A stretch of 64,000 nt of DNA from Vibrio sp. CK2-1 (GCF_021726515.1 NZ_JAKKCJ010000004.1:1-64000), one strand, 5' to 3'; shown: positions 27,719-36,896, counted from the stretch's first letter. The notes: generated by a model from the sequence alone, not told the origin. Numbers and translations: made by a program.

Positions 27719-29353
27719 ATGCGTAAAAATAAAATCACTCAAGTGATCTTACTTGGTGCCGGTCTTGCTTTCGGTGCTGTTTCTCTTTCTGCTTCTGCTG
27801 CTCAAGTACCAGCAGGCGTTAAATTAGCGGAAAAACAAGAATTGGTGAAAGGCAACGGTGCAGAAGTTGCTTCTATCGATCCACAGAAAACAGAAGGCGT
27901 GCCTGAATCCAATGTGATTCGTGATTTATTTGAAGGCCTAGTTAACCAAGACGCAGACGGTAACGTTGTTCCTGGTGTGGCTGAAAGCTGGGAAACTCAA
28001 GACAACAAAACCTTTATCTTCCACCTACGTAAAGATGCAAAATGGTCAAATGGCGATCCTGTAACGGCTGATGACTTCGTCTTTACTTTCCAACGCGCCG
28101 TTGATCCTGCTACTGCATCGCCATACGCATGGTATTTAGAAATGACTACCATGAAAAATGCCGCGCAAATCATTTCTGGTAAAGCTGATAAATCAACTCT
28201 TGGCGTGAAAGCAATTGATGCAAATACGCTTGAAGTGAGCCTTGAATCTGCAGTGCCTTATTTTGTGAAAATGATGGGTCACACCACAGTTAAACCAGTG
28301 AATAAAAAAGTACTGGGGAAGTGGGGCGATCAGTGGACGAAACCTGAACATTTCGTCAGTAACGGTGCTTATGTACTGGATAGTTGGGTACTGAATGAGC
28401 GCATGGTGCTAGTGCGTAATAAGAATTACTGGGATAATGACAGTACTGTTATCAATCAAGTGACTTATCTACCAATCGAAAGCCAAAATGCTGAAATGAA
28501 TCGCTTCTTAGCGGGCGAACTTGATATGACGGATGAGTTGCCAAATGAGCAATTTAAGCGTCTACAAAAAGAGCACCCTGAAGATGTGAAAGTCGTGGGT
28601 AACTTGTGTTCATACTACTACGGCTTCAATAACTCTAAACCACCATTTGATGACGTACGTGTTCGTCAAGCGCTGTCTTATACGATCGACCGTGATGTGA
28701 TGACTCGTATCCTACTTGGTCAAGGTCAAAAACCTGCTTATTTCTTAACGCCTGAAATTACCGCTGATTTCCACCCAACAATGCCTGAATATGGTACTTG
28801 GACGCAGAAAGAGCGTAATGAAAAAGCGAAACAATTATTAGAAGAAGCGGGTTATAACAAATCGAACCCACTTAAATTTAACTTGTTGTACAACACTGAT
28901 GATAATCACAAGAAGAACGCCGTTGCGATTGCTTCTATGTGGAAGAAATCTTTAGGCTTTGTTGATGTCACTTTAGAAAACCAAGAGTGGAAAACTTACC
29001 TCGATACGCGTCGTCAGGGTAACTTTGACGTAACTCGTGCGGGTTGGTGTGGTGACTATAACGAAGCTTCTGCGTTCTTGTCTCTAATGCAGTCTAACAA
29101 CAGCTCGAATGACCCTCGCTACCATAGCAAAGAATATGATGCGGTAATGGAAAAAGCACTTAACTCGACAAGTGACGAAGAGCGTGCTGATTTGTATGCG
29201 GAAGCAGAGAAACTATTGGCTCGTGATATGCCAATTGCACCAATCTTCCAATACGTGAAAGCTCGTTTAGTGTCTCCACTAGTCGGTGGTTTCCCTATGA
29301 ATAATGCGGAAGATAAAATTTATACTAAAGATCTGTATAAAATCGCTAAGTAA
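27719..29353 (+). CDS. oppA: Oligopeptide ABC transporter periplasmic binding protein
   Basis: OppA captures peptides in the periplasm for the OppBCDF importer. About 544 residues: a Sec signal peptide with hydrophobic core VILLGAGLAFGAVSLSASA and Ala-x-Ala cleavage, then the SBP family 5 fold with DPQKTEGVPESNVIRDLFEGL near the N-terminus. The C-terminal half has WCGDYNEASAFLSL, characteristic of OppA. I chose the ATG at 27719 (MRKNK), nine bases after GGAG; the longer frame from a TTG at 27704 would include that ribosome-binding site. The gene is followed by a strong hairpin, separating it from oppB. Confidence 0.95.
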   Translation: MRKNKITQVILLGAGLAFGAVSLSASAAQVPAGVKLAEKQELVKGNGAEVASIDPQKTEGVPESNVIRDLFEGLVNQDADGNVVPGVAESWETQDNKTFIFHLRKDAKWSNGDPVTADDFVFTFQRAVDPATASPYAWYLEMTTMKNAAQIISGKADKSTLGVKAIDANTLEVSLESAVPYFVKMMGHTTVKPVNKKVLGKWGDQWTKPEHFVSNGAYVLDSWVLNERMVLVRNKNYWDNDSTVINQVTYLPIESQNAEMNRFLAGELDMTDELPNEQFKRLQKEHPEDVKVVGNLCSYYYGFNNSKPPFDDVRVRQALSYTIDRDVMTRILLGQGQKPAYFLTPEITADFHPTMPEYGTWTQKERNEKAKQLLEEAGYNKSNPLKFNLLYNTDDNHKKNAVAIASMWKKSLGFVDVTLENQEWKTYLDTRRQGNFDVTRAGWCGDYNEASAFLSLMQSNNSSNDPRYHSKEYDAVMEKALNSTSDEERADLYAEAEKLLARDMPIAPIFQYVKARLVSPLVGGFPMNNAEDKIYTKDLYKIAK

Positions 29354-29365
29354 TTATTGCTAAAG

Positions 29366-29409
29366 ATTAGGTTCTGTATGGAGACATGCAGAACCTATTT
29401 TCGTTTTTG
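29366..29409 (+). terminator. Attenuator-like terminator between oppA and oppB
   Basis: A 13-bp stem (TAGGTTCTGTATG with CATGCAGAACCTA, one G-T wobble) closed by a GAGA tetraloop lies 14 bases after the oppA stop. It is followed by TTTTCGTTTTT. It would end most transcripts after oppA and so make oppA more abundant than oppBCDF. Confidence 0.85.
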
Positions 29410-29998
29410 GTCATTACAAAGTGTTAAAACTATCAATAATGTTTAAGAACGGCTGACGAATCGAGTATTAAAGGGAAGTAGTTATTTGTGTTTTATTTAT
29501 ACAAGTAACTAGTCATTTCTAAAGGAACTTAATATTAATATCACAATATCTATGGATTTAGTCGCTAATTAGTAGATTATTCTGTTGGATGTTGATAATG
29601 TTTAGTTTAAGAAATAGAGCGAAAAGTCAAGGCGTATGGAATGCGCTTAAAATGGCTTTTTGCAGTAAAAAATAAGCTATTTCTCATCATACGGGGCATG
29701 GAGTCGAAGTATGTATTTGAATAGAAATAAAAACAAAATAAGCGTACTAGTGATTGATTTCACGACGACTATTTTGATAAGTGAAAGAGTCCAACTTCAT
29801 CACTTTGCTTCTTTTTTATCAAAGCTGTACTTACCTTCCTTAATACTCCGCAATGATTCGTTTACCAATTGGTTAAGTAGAAACCCTGTGACACAAAGTC
29901 GAATTTATGACGGTGGCACAAACATAATAAAAATAATATACAAGGATGCTCATTGATAATGGGCAAGCTATTTATTAGTCACAACTGGAAGTTTTACT
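29410..29998 (+). other. Long gene-free leader upstream of oppB
   Basis: Nearly 590 AT-rich bases separate the oppA hairpin from oppB. An 81-residue frame (29711-29956) is open but has no good ribosome-binding site and unusual composition, so I do not accept it. The stretch may hold an oppB promoter or RNA control elements. Confidence 0.4.
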
Positions 29999-30919
29999 AT
30001 GTTTAAATTCATTTTTAAAAGGCTTATCGAAGCGATACCGACCTTATTGGTATTGATCACGGTGTCTTTCTTCCTGATGCGCTTTGCACCAGGTAACCCG
30101 TTCTCAAGTGAACGCCCGTTACCTCCTGAGGTCATGGCCAATATCAATGCTAAATATGGGCTCGATCAGCCGGTATTAGTGCAATACACCACTTATTTGA
30201 CCAACATTCTGCAAGGTGACTTTGGTCCATCATTTAAGTATCAAGATTACACCGTAAATGAATTGGTTTACGCCGCTTTGCCGGTATCTGCCAAAGTTGG
30301 CTTTTTTGCCTTCGTGTTTACTGTGATTATGGGGGTAGGGGTCGGAACCATTGCGGCGCTGCGGCAAAATACCTGGGTAGACTACACCATTATGTCGACC
30401 GCTATGCTCGGGGTCGTTATGCCCTCATTCGTATTAGCACCCGTTTTGATTTATATATTCTCGATTAACCTAGGCTGGTTCCCCGCTGGTGGTTGGAAAG
30501 ACGGTGGCTTCCAGTATTTATTCTTACCTATGGTGGGTATGTCTCTGCTTTATGTAGCGACGTTTGCCCGTATTACTCGTGGCAGCATGATTGAAACCTT
30601 GAACAGTAACTTCATTCGTACTGCGCGTGCAAAAGGTTTGAGCTACAAATACATTATTTTTAAACATGCGTTAAAACCTGCATTACTTCCTGTTGTGTCA
30701 TACATGGGCCCAGCGTTTGTCGGCATCATTACTGGCTCTGTGGTTATCGAAACTATTTTCGGTTTGCCGGGCATAGGTAAATTGTTCGTTAACGCCGCCT
30801 TTAACCGTGATTACTCACTAGTAATGGGAATTACCATTCTGATTGGTTTCCTCTTCATTCTTTTCAATGCCGTTGTCGATGTACTACTGGCTTACATTGA
30901 TCCGAAAATTCGTTATTAA
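29999..30919 (+). CDS. oppB: Oligopeptide ABC transporter permease
   Basis: The 306-residue inner-membrane permease has six hydrophobic helices. An N-terminal helix is followed by a periplasmic loop (FAPGNPFSSERPLPPEV). The ABC-permease EAA-type loop near residue 200 reads FIRTARAKGLSYKYIIFKHALKPALLP. It forms the translocation pore together with OppC. It starts 645 bases after oppA but 15 bases before oppC. Ribosome-binding site GGAAG lies nine bases before the ATG, inside ACUGGAAG, the segment proposed to be bound by the downstream sRNA. Confidence 0.95.
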   Translation: MFKFIFKRLIEAIPTLLVLITVSFFLMRFAPGNPFSSERPLPPEVMANINAKYGLDQPVLVQYTTYLTNILQGDFGPSFKYQDYTVNELVYAALPVSAKVGFFAFVFTVIMGVGVGTIAALRQNTWVDYTIMSTAMLGVVMPSFVLAPVLIYIFSINLGWFPAGGWKDGGFQYLFLPMVGMSLLYVATFARITRGSMIETLNSNFIRTARAKGLSYKYIIFKHALKPALLPVVSYMGPAFVGIITGSVVIETIFGLPGIGKLFVNAAFNRDYSLVMGITILIGFLFILFNAVVDVLLAYIDPKIRY

Positions 30920-30934
30920 TCAGGGACTGACGCT

Positions 30935-31837
30935 ATGTTAACTAAAAAAGAAAATTTAGAAGCGATCGAAAAGTTCTCTGAGAACTTAGAAATTGAAGGT
31001 CGTAGCCTTTGGCAAGATGCTCGTATTCGCTTTATGCGCAACAAAGCCGCAATGGTGAGCTTGGTGATTTTGGTGCTGATTACCTTATCGGTGATTTTCC
31101 TACCCATGTTTGCCCAGTTTGCTTATGACGATACCGATTGGTACTCACTACAAGCCGCGCCTTCTGCTGAACACTTATTTGGCACCGATAGCCTAGGCCG
31201 AGATTTATATGTGCGTACCTTAATGGGTGGCCGAATCTCTCTGATGGTTGGGGTACTAGGTGCCTTTGTTGCGGTATTAATCGGTACTTTATACGGCGCA
31301 GCCTCTGGCTTTATCGGCGGTAAAGTCGATCGTATCATGATGCGTATTTTGGAAATCTTATACGCAGTACCTTTCATGTTCCTAGTGATTGTACTAGTGA
31401 CTTTCTTCGGTCGTAATATCATTTTGATCTTCGTTGCGATAGGGGCAATAGCCTGGCTGGATATGGCGCGGATTGTACGTGGCCAAACACTCAGTCTACG
31501 TAATAAAGAGTTTATCGAAGCGGCGCACGTTTGTGGCGTAAGCAACTGGAAAATCATTACTCGTCACATTGTGCCAAACGTATTGGGTATTGTTGCGGTT
31601 TATTCAACGTTACTCGTACCAAGCATGATTCTGACCGAGTCTTTCTTATCTTTCCTAGGTCTAGGGGTGCAAGAACCAATGACCAGCTGGGGGGCATTAC
31701 TGCAAGAAGGCGCACAAACCATGGAGATTGCGATCTGGCAATTAGGTTTCCCTGCCGCGTTCATGGTGGTTACGCTGTTCTGCTTTAACTATGTCGGCGA
31801 TGGTCTGCGCGATGCGTTAGATCCAAAAGATCGTTAA
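30935..31837 (+). CDS. oppC: Oligopeptide ABC transporter permease
   Basis: The 300-residue partner permease has an N-terminal cytoplasmic stretch and a first helix (VSLVILVLITLSVIFLPMFA). The OppC_N segment AEHLFGTDSLGRDLYVR and the EAA-loop FIEAAHVCGVSNWKIITRHIVPN follow. The binding-protein-dependent transport domain fills the C-terminal two thirds. It lies 15 bases after oppB and 36 bases before oppD in the same operon. Complete length, as in E. coli (302). Confidence 0.95.
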   Translation: MLTKKENLEAIEKFSENLEIEGRSLWQDARIRFMRNKAAMVSLVILVLITLSVIFLPMFAQFAYDDTDWYSLQAAPSAEHLFGTDSLGRDLYVRTLMGGRISLMVGVLGAFVAVLIGTLYGAASGFIGGKVDRIMMRILEILYAVPFMFLVIVLVTFFGRNIILIFVAIGAIAWLDMARIVRGQTLSLRNKEFIEAAHVCGVSNWKIITRHIVPNVLGIVAVYSTLLVPSMILTESFLSFLGLGVQEPMTSWGALLQEGAQTMEIAIWQLGFPAAFMVVTLFCFNYVGDGLRDALDPKDR

Positions 31838-31873
31838 TTGCTGCCTAAGCCAAATAGAATTTAAGGAAAGATA

Positions 31874-32848
31874 ATGAGTAATTTATTAGATGTACAAGAT
31901 TTAAGGGTTGAGTTTAAAACCCAAGACGGCATGGTGACCGCGGTTAACGATTTAAGTTTTTCCATCAAGCAAGGTGAAACCCTTGGTATTGTAGGTGAGT
32001 CTGGTTCTGGTAAATCCCAAACCGTGTTTGCCATCATGGGCTTGCTGGCGAAAAACGGTGTGATCAGTGGAAGTGCCAAATTTGAAGGCAAAGAAATTTT
32101 AAACTTGCCAGAAAAAGAGCTTAACAAGATTCGCGCAGAACAAATTGCGATGATTTTCCAAGATCCTATGACCTCATTGAACCCATATATGAAGGTCAGC
32201 GATCAGCTAATGGAAGTATTAATGTTGCACAAAGGCATGGGTAAAACCGAAGCATTTGAAGAATCGGTACGCATGCTTGAGGCGGTGAAAATTCCAGAAG
32301 CTCGTAAGCGTATTAATATGTACCCGCATGAGTTCTCTGGTGGTATGCGTCAGCGTGTGATGATCGCGATGGCACTGCTTTGTCGTCCTAAGCTACTGAT
32401 TGCCGATGAACCGACTACTGCACTAGATGTAACGGTTCAAGCGCAAATCATGGACTTGTTGAATGAGCTTAAAGACGAATTTAACACCGCGATTATTATG
32501 ATCACCCATGACCTAGGTGTTGTTGCCGGCTCTTGTGACAAAGTGCTGGTGATGTATGCCGGACGTACCATGGAGTACGGTACGGTCGATGAAATTTTCT
32601 ACAAACCAAGCCACCCATACAGCGAAGGCTTACTACGTGCCATTCCTCGTCTTGATACCGAAGGCGAAGAGTTGCCAACCATTCCAGGTAACCCACCGAA
32701 CTTGCTACGTTTGCCAACTGGTTGTCCGTATCAAGAACGTTGTCACCGTGTTACCGATCGTTGTCGTCAAGAAGCACCACAGCTTTTACCATTTGGTGAA
32801 GACCGTTTCCGTGCTTGTTTTTCTGAATGGGAGACTTGGAAGTCATGA
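31874..32848 (+). CDS. oppD: Oligopeptide ABC transporter ATPase
   Basis: The 324-residue ATP-binding subunit has Walker A GESGSGKSQ (about 38-46), signature FSGGMRQRV, Walker B LLIADEPTTALD and the switch His in MITHDLG. Its C-terminal oligopeptide/dipeptide domain has cysteines in GCPYQERCHRVTDRC, a region that binds an iron-sulfur cluster in some members. It pairs with OppF to energise peptide import. Its stop overlaps the ATG of oppF. AAGGAAAG precedes the start. Confidence 0.96.
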   Translation: MSNLLDVQDLRVEFKTQDGMVTAVNDLSFSIKQGETLGIVGESGSGKSQTVFAIMGLLAKNGVISGSAKFEGKEILNLPEKELNKIRAEQIAMIFQDPMTSLNPYMKVSDQLMEVLMLHKGMGKTEAFEESVRMLEAVKIPEARKRINMYPHEFSGGMRQRVMIAMALLCRPKLLIADEPTTALDVTVQAQIMDLLNELKDEFNTAIIMITHDLGVVAGSCDKVLVMYAGRTMEYGTVDEIFYKPSHPYSEGLLRAIPRLDTEGEELPTIPGNPPNLLRLPTGCPYQERCHRVTDRCRQEAPQLLPFGEDRFRACFSEWETWKS

Positions 32849-33906
32849 GCATTACAAATGAAGTAAAAACAGAACAACCAAGCATTGTTGAGCCTAAAGC
32901 CAAAATTGAAAAAGTGGCATTAGCGGATAAAAACTTATTGCTGGATATTAAAAACTTAAAAGTTCACTTTAATATTGCCTCGAAATCCGCATGGCCTTGG
33001 TCAAAACCGGCTAAATTAAAAGCGGTTGATGGCGTCAATGCTCGTTTATATGAAGGTGAGACTCTGGGCGTAGTCGGTGAGTCTGGCTGTGGTAAATCAA
33101 CCTTTGCTCGCGCGATTATTGGTTTAGTGGAAGCGACTGAAGGCGAAGTAATGTGGTTAGGCCAAGACTTAACGCGCATGCAAGCGGTTCAAAAGCGTGA
33201 AAAGCGCAAAGAAATTCAGATGATTTTCCAAGATCCGCTGGCGTCGCTTAACCCACGCATGACCGTTGGTGACATCATTGCTGAGCCGCTTGTGACGTTT
33301 TATCCAAAGCTATCTAGGGCTGAAGTGAAAGCCAAAGTAAAAGCCATGATGGATAAAGTTGGGCTGTTACCGAACGTGATTAACCGTTACCCACATGAGT
33401 TTTCAGGTGGTCAGTGTCAGCGTATTGGTATCGCTCGTGCGTTGATTTTGAATCCTAAGATGATCATTTGTGATGAACCGGTATCAGCCCTAGATGTATC
33501 GATTCAGGCGCAGGTAGTGAACCTACTAAAAGAACTACAGCGTGAACTAGGCTTGAGTTTAGTGTTTATTGCCCACGACTTATCAGTGGTAAAACACATC
33601 TCAGACCGTGTATTGGTAATGTACCTAGGTAATGCGGTAGAGCTCGGCGAGGCAGATGCATTATTTGCAAATCCGAAACACCCATACACCAAAGCCTTGA
33701 TGTCAGCGGTGCCGATTCCAGATCCGAAGAAAGAACGCGCCAAAGTCATTCAGATGCTAGAAGGGGATTTACCATCGCCGATCAACCCACCATCAGGTTG
33801 TGTGTTTAGGACTCGCTGTCCAATCGCTACTGCACAATGTGCGGAGCAAAAACCACAAATCAAAGGTACTGATGTTCACGCGGTATCGTGTTTGCTGGTG
33901 GATTAA
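32845..33906 (+). CDS. oppF: Oligopeptide ABC transporter ATPase
   Basis: This second ATPase subunit is about 353 residues. Walker A is GESGCGKST, signature FSGGQCQRI, Walker B MIICDEPVSALD and switch His in FIAHDLS. The C-terminal domain has the conserved Cys pattern GCVFRTRCP. The first 40 residues are a polar extension rich in Lys and Glu. I chose the ATG at 32845 because it overlaps the oppD TGA (ATGA) and GGAAG lies just upstream; a GTG-like earlier start would sit within oppD. Its 3' end leads into the candidate OppZ RNA. Confidence 0.95.
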   Translation: MSITNEVKTEQPSIVEPKAKIEKVALADKNLLLDIKNLKVHFNIASKSAWPWSKPAKLKAVDGVNARLYEGETLGVVGESGCGKSTFARAIIGLVEATEGEVMWLGQDLTRMQAVQKREKRKEIQMIFQDPLASLNPRMTVGDIIAEPLVTFYPKLSRAEVKAKVKAMMDKVGLLPNVINRYPHEFSGGQCQRIGIARALILNPKMIICDEPVSALDVSIQAQVVNLLKELQRELGLSLVFIAHDLSVVKHISDRVLVMYLGNAVELGEADALFANPKHPYTKALMSAVPIPDPKKERAKVIQMLEGDLPSPINPPSGCVFRTRCPIATAQCAEQKPQIKGTDVHAVSCLLVD

Positions 33907-33960
33907 TCCGGTCTGAAAATTAATTGAATGAAAGCAGTGCTGAAAGGTGCTGCTTTTTTA
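33907..33960 (+). ncRNA. oppZ: Candidate OppZ-like 3'-UTR small RNA
   Basis: In Vibrio cholerae, RNase E releases the sRNA OppZ from the 3' end of oppF; it represses oppB translation. Here the 54 bases after the oppF stop have the right size and place and end in a terminator. A short complement, UCCGGU (33907-33912) to ACUGGA at the oppB ribosome-binding site (one G-U pair), is possible. Sequence identity to V. cholerae OppZ was not checked. Confidence 0.45.
33929..33960 (+). terminator. Terminator of the opp operon
   Basis: A roughly 10-bp stem built from AAAGCAGTGC and GTGCTGCTTT (with two wobble pairs) is followed by TTTTTTATTG. It lies 25 bases after the oppF stop and would be the 3' end of the candidate sRNA. 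Confidence 0.8.
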
Positions 33961-34003
33961 TTGTCTGTTTCTTTTTTATTAGCAAGGTTTTAAGCGGTGA
34001 GTG

Positions 34004-34306
34004 TTAAACGACAGGTTTCTTTTCCAAACAGCGGCGGCATAAACAGACATCGTAAGTTTCGGTTATTTGACGCTCTTCTATTTCAAAACACCAGCAAGTC
34101 TCTTTCCCTGCAGCGATATCACAAAAAGTATTGTCACCACATTCAGGGCAGGCATGAGTGCTTTTTTCACCACTGAGTTTGGCCATCACTTGCGAGTGAG
34201 CGTCATCATCCATTCTGCTCCATTGAAGAATTTCACCCATGGTGCGATGGCATCCAGAGCAGATCCCTGCGTTATTTTTACAAGCTGCAATACATGGTGT
34301 TTTCAT
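34004..34306 (-). CDS. Cysteine-rich DUF1289 protein
   Basis: The 100-residue protein begins with the DUF1289 pattern CIAACKNNAGICSGCHRT followed by EILQW. A second cysteine-rich part has CPECGDNTFCDIAA, CWCFEIEE and CLCRRCLEKK, a CWC-type cluster. All features suggest one or two metal-binding zinc-ribbon-like modules. No enzymatic role is known for the family. It is transcribed convergently with oppF and divergently from the glutathione transferase. Complete and ordinary for Vibrio. Confidence 0.8.
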   Translation of the reverse strand: MKTPCIAACKNNAGICSGCHRTMGEILQWSRMDDDAHSQVMAKLSGEKSTHACPECGDNTFCDIAAGKETCWCFEIEERQITETYDVCLCRRCLEKKPVV

Positions 34307-34483
34307 AATGGGATATCAGTAATGAATGAGTCGAGGGTTTATTGTAACAGAGACTTTAGCATGGCTATAAAATCGCGTCACTCATTCGAATCTATCGAAC
34401 AAAACCGTCAGCTCGTTGCGGTGTGACTGAGCGCTAGGCTACTTATACTGAGAGATACTAAACAGAACACAGAACAGGAGAGC

Positions 34484-35410
34484 ATGATGGGTAAGTTAGT
34501 CGAAGGTGTATGGCACGATGTTTGGTACGACACTGAATCGAGCGGCGGTAAATTTGTCCGTGAAGATGCCGGTTTCCGAAATTGGATTGAAAATAAGCCA
34601 GATGCGCCGTTTCAACCAGAATCAGGTCGCTATCACTTGTATGTGTCTCTTGCCTGTCCGTGGGCGCACCGCACCTTAATTATGCGTGAGCTAAAAGGAT
34701 TAGCCGACCATATTGACGTCACAGTGGTTAGCCCAGATATGCTGGAAAATGGCTGGGAGTTCAGCCAACCTGAGCCGCTATTTGGCTTTACCAAACTTCA
34801 TCAAATTTATACCCAAGCCAAGCGTGACTACTCAGGTCGCGTGACGGTGCCTACGCTGTGGGATAAGAAAACCAACACCATAGTCAGTAATGAATCTTCA
34901 GAAATTCTGCGCATGTTTAATTCGGAGTTTAATGATTTAACGGGTAATACTGATGACTACTACCCGCAAGAGCTTAGATCTGAAATCGATCAATGGAATG
35001 AGTTTATCTATCCCAACATTAATAACGGAGTGTATAAAACCGGGTTCGCTACCTCCCAACAAGCGTATGAAGAAGCGTTTGATAGCTTGTTTGCCGCGTT
35101 AGATAAGGTGGAGCAGCATCTATCTCAGAGTAAGTATCTTGTTGGTGAGAAAATCACAGAAGCGGATTGGCGTTTGTTTACCACTTTAATTCGCTTTGAT
35201 GCGGTTTACGTTGGCCATTTCAAATGTAACTTAAAACGCATTGCTGAATATCCCAACCTTTATCGTTATATGAAAGCACTGTATCAAGAGCCTGGCATCA
35301 AAGGCACTGTGAGTTTTGAACATATTAAGCGTCATTATTACTTTAGCCAGAAAAGTATTAACCCAACTCAAGTCGTACCTAAAGGACCTGAATTAGATTT
35401 AGATAGCTAA
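34484..35410 (+). CDS. Xi-class glutathionyl-hydroquinone reductase-like transferase
   Basis: The 308-residue protein has the Xi-class glutathione transferase layout: a thioredoxin-like N-terminal domain with active-site Cys in ACPWAHRTL (about 54-62), and a helical C-terminal domain containing EADWRLFTTLIRFDAVY. This family (E. coli YqjG) reduces glutathionyl-hydroquinones. The usual SNESSEILRMFN segment is intact. AGGAG lies just before two adjacent ATG codons (34484 and 34487); the second has the better spacing. A single-gene unit. Confidence 0.88.
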   Translation: MMGKLVEGVWHDVWYDTESSGGKFVREDAGFRNWIENKPDAPFQPESGRYHLYVSLACPWAHRTLIMRELKGLADHIDVTVVSPDMLENGWEFSQPEPLFGFTKLHQIYTQAKRDYSGRVTVPTLWDKKTNTIVSNESSEILRMFNSEFNDLTGNTDDYYPQELRSEIDQWNEFIYPNINNGVYKTGFATSQQAYEEAFDSLFAALDKVEQHLSQSKYLVGEKITEADWRLFTTLIRFDAVYVGHFKCNLKRIAEYPNLYRYMKALYQEPGIKGTVSFEHIKRHYYFSQKSINPTQVVPKGPELDLDS

Positions 35411-35434
35411 TTATTATGTAAATGAATAGGCTTC

Positions 35435-35471
35435 TGAACGGTCGTTCAAAAATAACTTGAACGATCGTTCA
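35435..35471. promoter_or_regulatory. Twin TetR-type operators upstream of the AhpD-like gene
   Basis: Two 14-bp palindromes, TGAACGGTCGTTCA (35435-35448) and TGAACGATCGTTCA (35458-35471), lie with centres 23 bp apart. This is a typical TetR-family operator pair. The TetR gene one position downstream is the obvious ligand-responsive repressor. They lie in the promoter region of the AhpD-like gene. Confidence 0.85.
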
Positions 35472-35548
35472 GATGTATGTATGGTGAATGGGTAGTACAG
35501 AGTCACCCTATAGAAAAGCTTAAATTTTGTATTAATAAGGAAGCTATA

Positions 35549-36100
35549 ATGTCTAATTTCAAAATCCATACTCTTGAATCTGCACCAGAAAAAAGCAAAG
35601 CCGTATTAGAAGGTGCTAAAAAGCAAATGGGTCGCATTCCTGGATTATTTGGAGTGATGGCTGAGTCTCCAAATCTGCTACAAGCTTATACTCAACTGCA
35701 TCAATTGTTTGCAGATAGCTCGTTTGATGCTGAGGAATTAACGGTTGTGTGGCAAACCATCAATGTAGAGCATGAGTGTCACTACTGTGTACCCGCGCAT
35801 ACAGGCATTGCCCATTCAATGAAAGTCGATCCGGCAATCACTGAAGCTTTACGCAACCAGCAACCAATGCCAACAGAGAAACTTCAAGCTCTTCATTTGT
35901 TCACATTAAGCATGGTTCGAAATCGAGGTAATGTCTCTGAGCAAGAGCTACAAGACTTTTTTGCCGCTGGGTACACTCAACAACATGTTTTAGACGTGAT
36001 TCTTGGCTTATCACAAAAAGTGATCAGTAATTATGTAAACCATGTAGCAGAAACACCAGTCGATCCAATGTTTGAACAATTTAAATGGACGAAGAAATAA
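35549..36100 (+). CDS. AhpD/carboxymuconolactone decarboxylase-family peroxidase-like protein
   Basis: About 183 residues of all-helical AhpD fold, with the redox motif ECHYCVPAHTGIAH (CxxC plus downstream His) that defines alkylhydroperoxidase-like members of the CMD family. Substrate unknown; a role in peroxide or electrophile detoxification is likely. I chose the ATG at 35549 (MSNFKIH) because AAGGAAG lies 6 bases upstream and the longer frame from 35477 would overlap the operator region. The gene is directly downstream of twin TetR operators and upstream of the regulator. Confidence 0.85.
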   Translation: MSNFKIHTLESAPEKSKAVLEGAKKQMGRIPGLFGVMAESPNLLQAYTQLHQLFADSSFDAEELTVVWQTINVEHECHYCVPAHTGIAHSMKVDPAITEALRNQQPMPTEKLQALHLFTLSMVRNRGNVSEQELQDFFAAGYTQQHVLDVILGLSQKVISNYVNHVAETPVDPMFEQFKWTKK

Positions 36101-36211
36101 CGCTTTCAAAGATATGGCTTAAGATGTGAATACCAACTGAAAGCCTGTACAATCATGAGAAAGTAAATAAAGCCAAGTGATATGTTATCGCTTGGTTTTT
36201 TAGGTATAGCA

Positions 36212-36805
36212 ATGACTAAACAAGCTAAATTTAATCGTGACCAAGTAATTGAAAAAGCGAAAAATCTATATTGGGAAAAGGGCTATCACGCCACCTCTAT
36301 GAGAAATCTACAAGAGGTTATTGATATGCGTCCGGGCAGTATTTACGCTGCATTTGGCAGTAAAGATAACCTTTTTAAAGAATCGCTTTCGCTTTATGCC
36401 AACCAAAATATGGCACTACTGACGGATTGCTTAGCACAAGAAACTACCATTCTACTTGGTTTAAAACGCTTTATTACTCACATCATTATTGCCGATAAAG
36501 ACCGCGCCCCTAATGGCATGTGTATGATAGTGAAAAGCATTGCGGAATTAACAGAAAGTGACTCTCCCGATCTACTGCATGAAGCAACGACCATTTTATC
36601 GCAAATAGAAGCGACATTTTCCGAGCTATTCCAGCAAGCAATCAATAATGGCGAGTTCTCAACGGATAAAACCGCAAATGAATTAGCCCGCTTTTTTCAG
36701 GTTCAAATTATTGGCTTAAGAACTTATGCACGAACCGTTAAACAGCAAGATGTGATAGAAAAGCTCATTGATGATTTGTTTGCTGATTTACAGGCGAGTA
36801 GATGA
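36212..36805 (+). CDS. TetR-family transcriptional regulator
   Basis: The 197-residue protein (from the ATG at 36212) has an N-terminal TetR helix-turn-helix: FNRDQVIEKAKNLYWEKGYHATSMRNL with GSIYAAFGSKDNLF. The C-terminal ligand domain is of the NemR/AcuR-like subgroup, with a Cys (GMCMIVKS) that could sense electrophiles. It probably represses the upstream AhpD-like gene through the twin GAAC palindromes. An in-frame start at 36182 has a weaker context. The gene follows its target after 111 bases. Confidence 0.88.
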   Translation: MTKQAKFNRDQVIEKAKNLYWEKGYHATSMRNLQEVIDMRPGSIYAAFGSKDNLFKESLSLYANQNMALLTDCLAQETTILLGLKRFITHIIIADKDRAPNGMCMIVKSIAELTESDSPDLLHEATTILSQIEATFSELFQQAINNGEFSTDKTANELARFFQVQIIGLRTYARTVKQQDVIEKLIDDLFADLQASR

Positions 36806-36896
36806 AAATAAATAGATGAAACTTTATTAATTCACTTGATATTTATAAGGTTTATTGACTAAATTAAGAGTTCAAAGCAATCAAAGGTATTTGACT

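Noticed and set aside
29711-29956. An 81-residue open frame in the oppA-oppB interval
   Set aside because: No ribosome-binding site and composition unlike neighbouring genes; treated as part of a gene-free leader.
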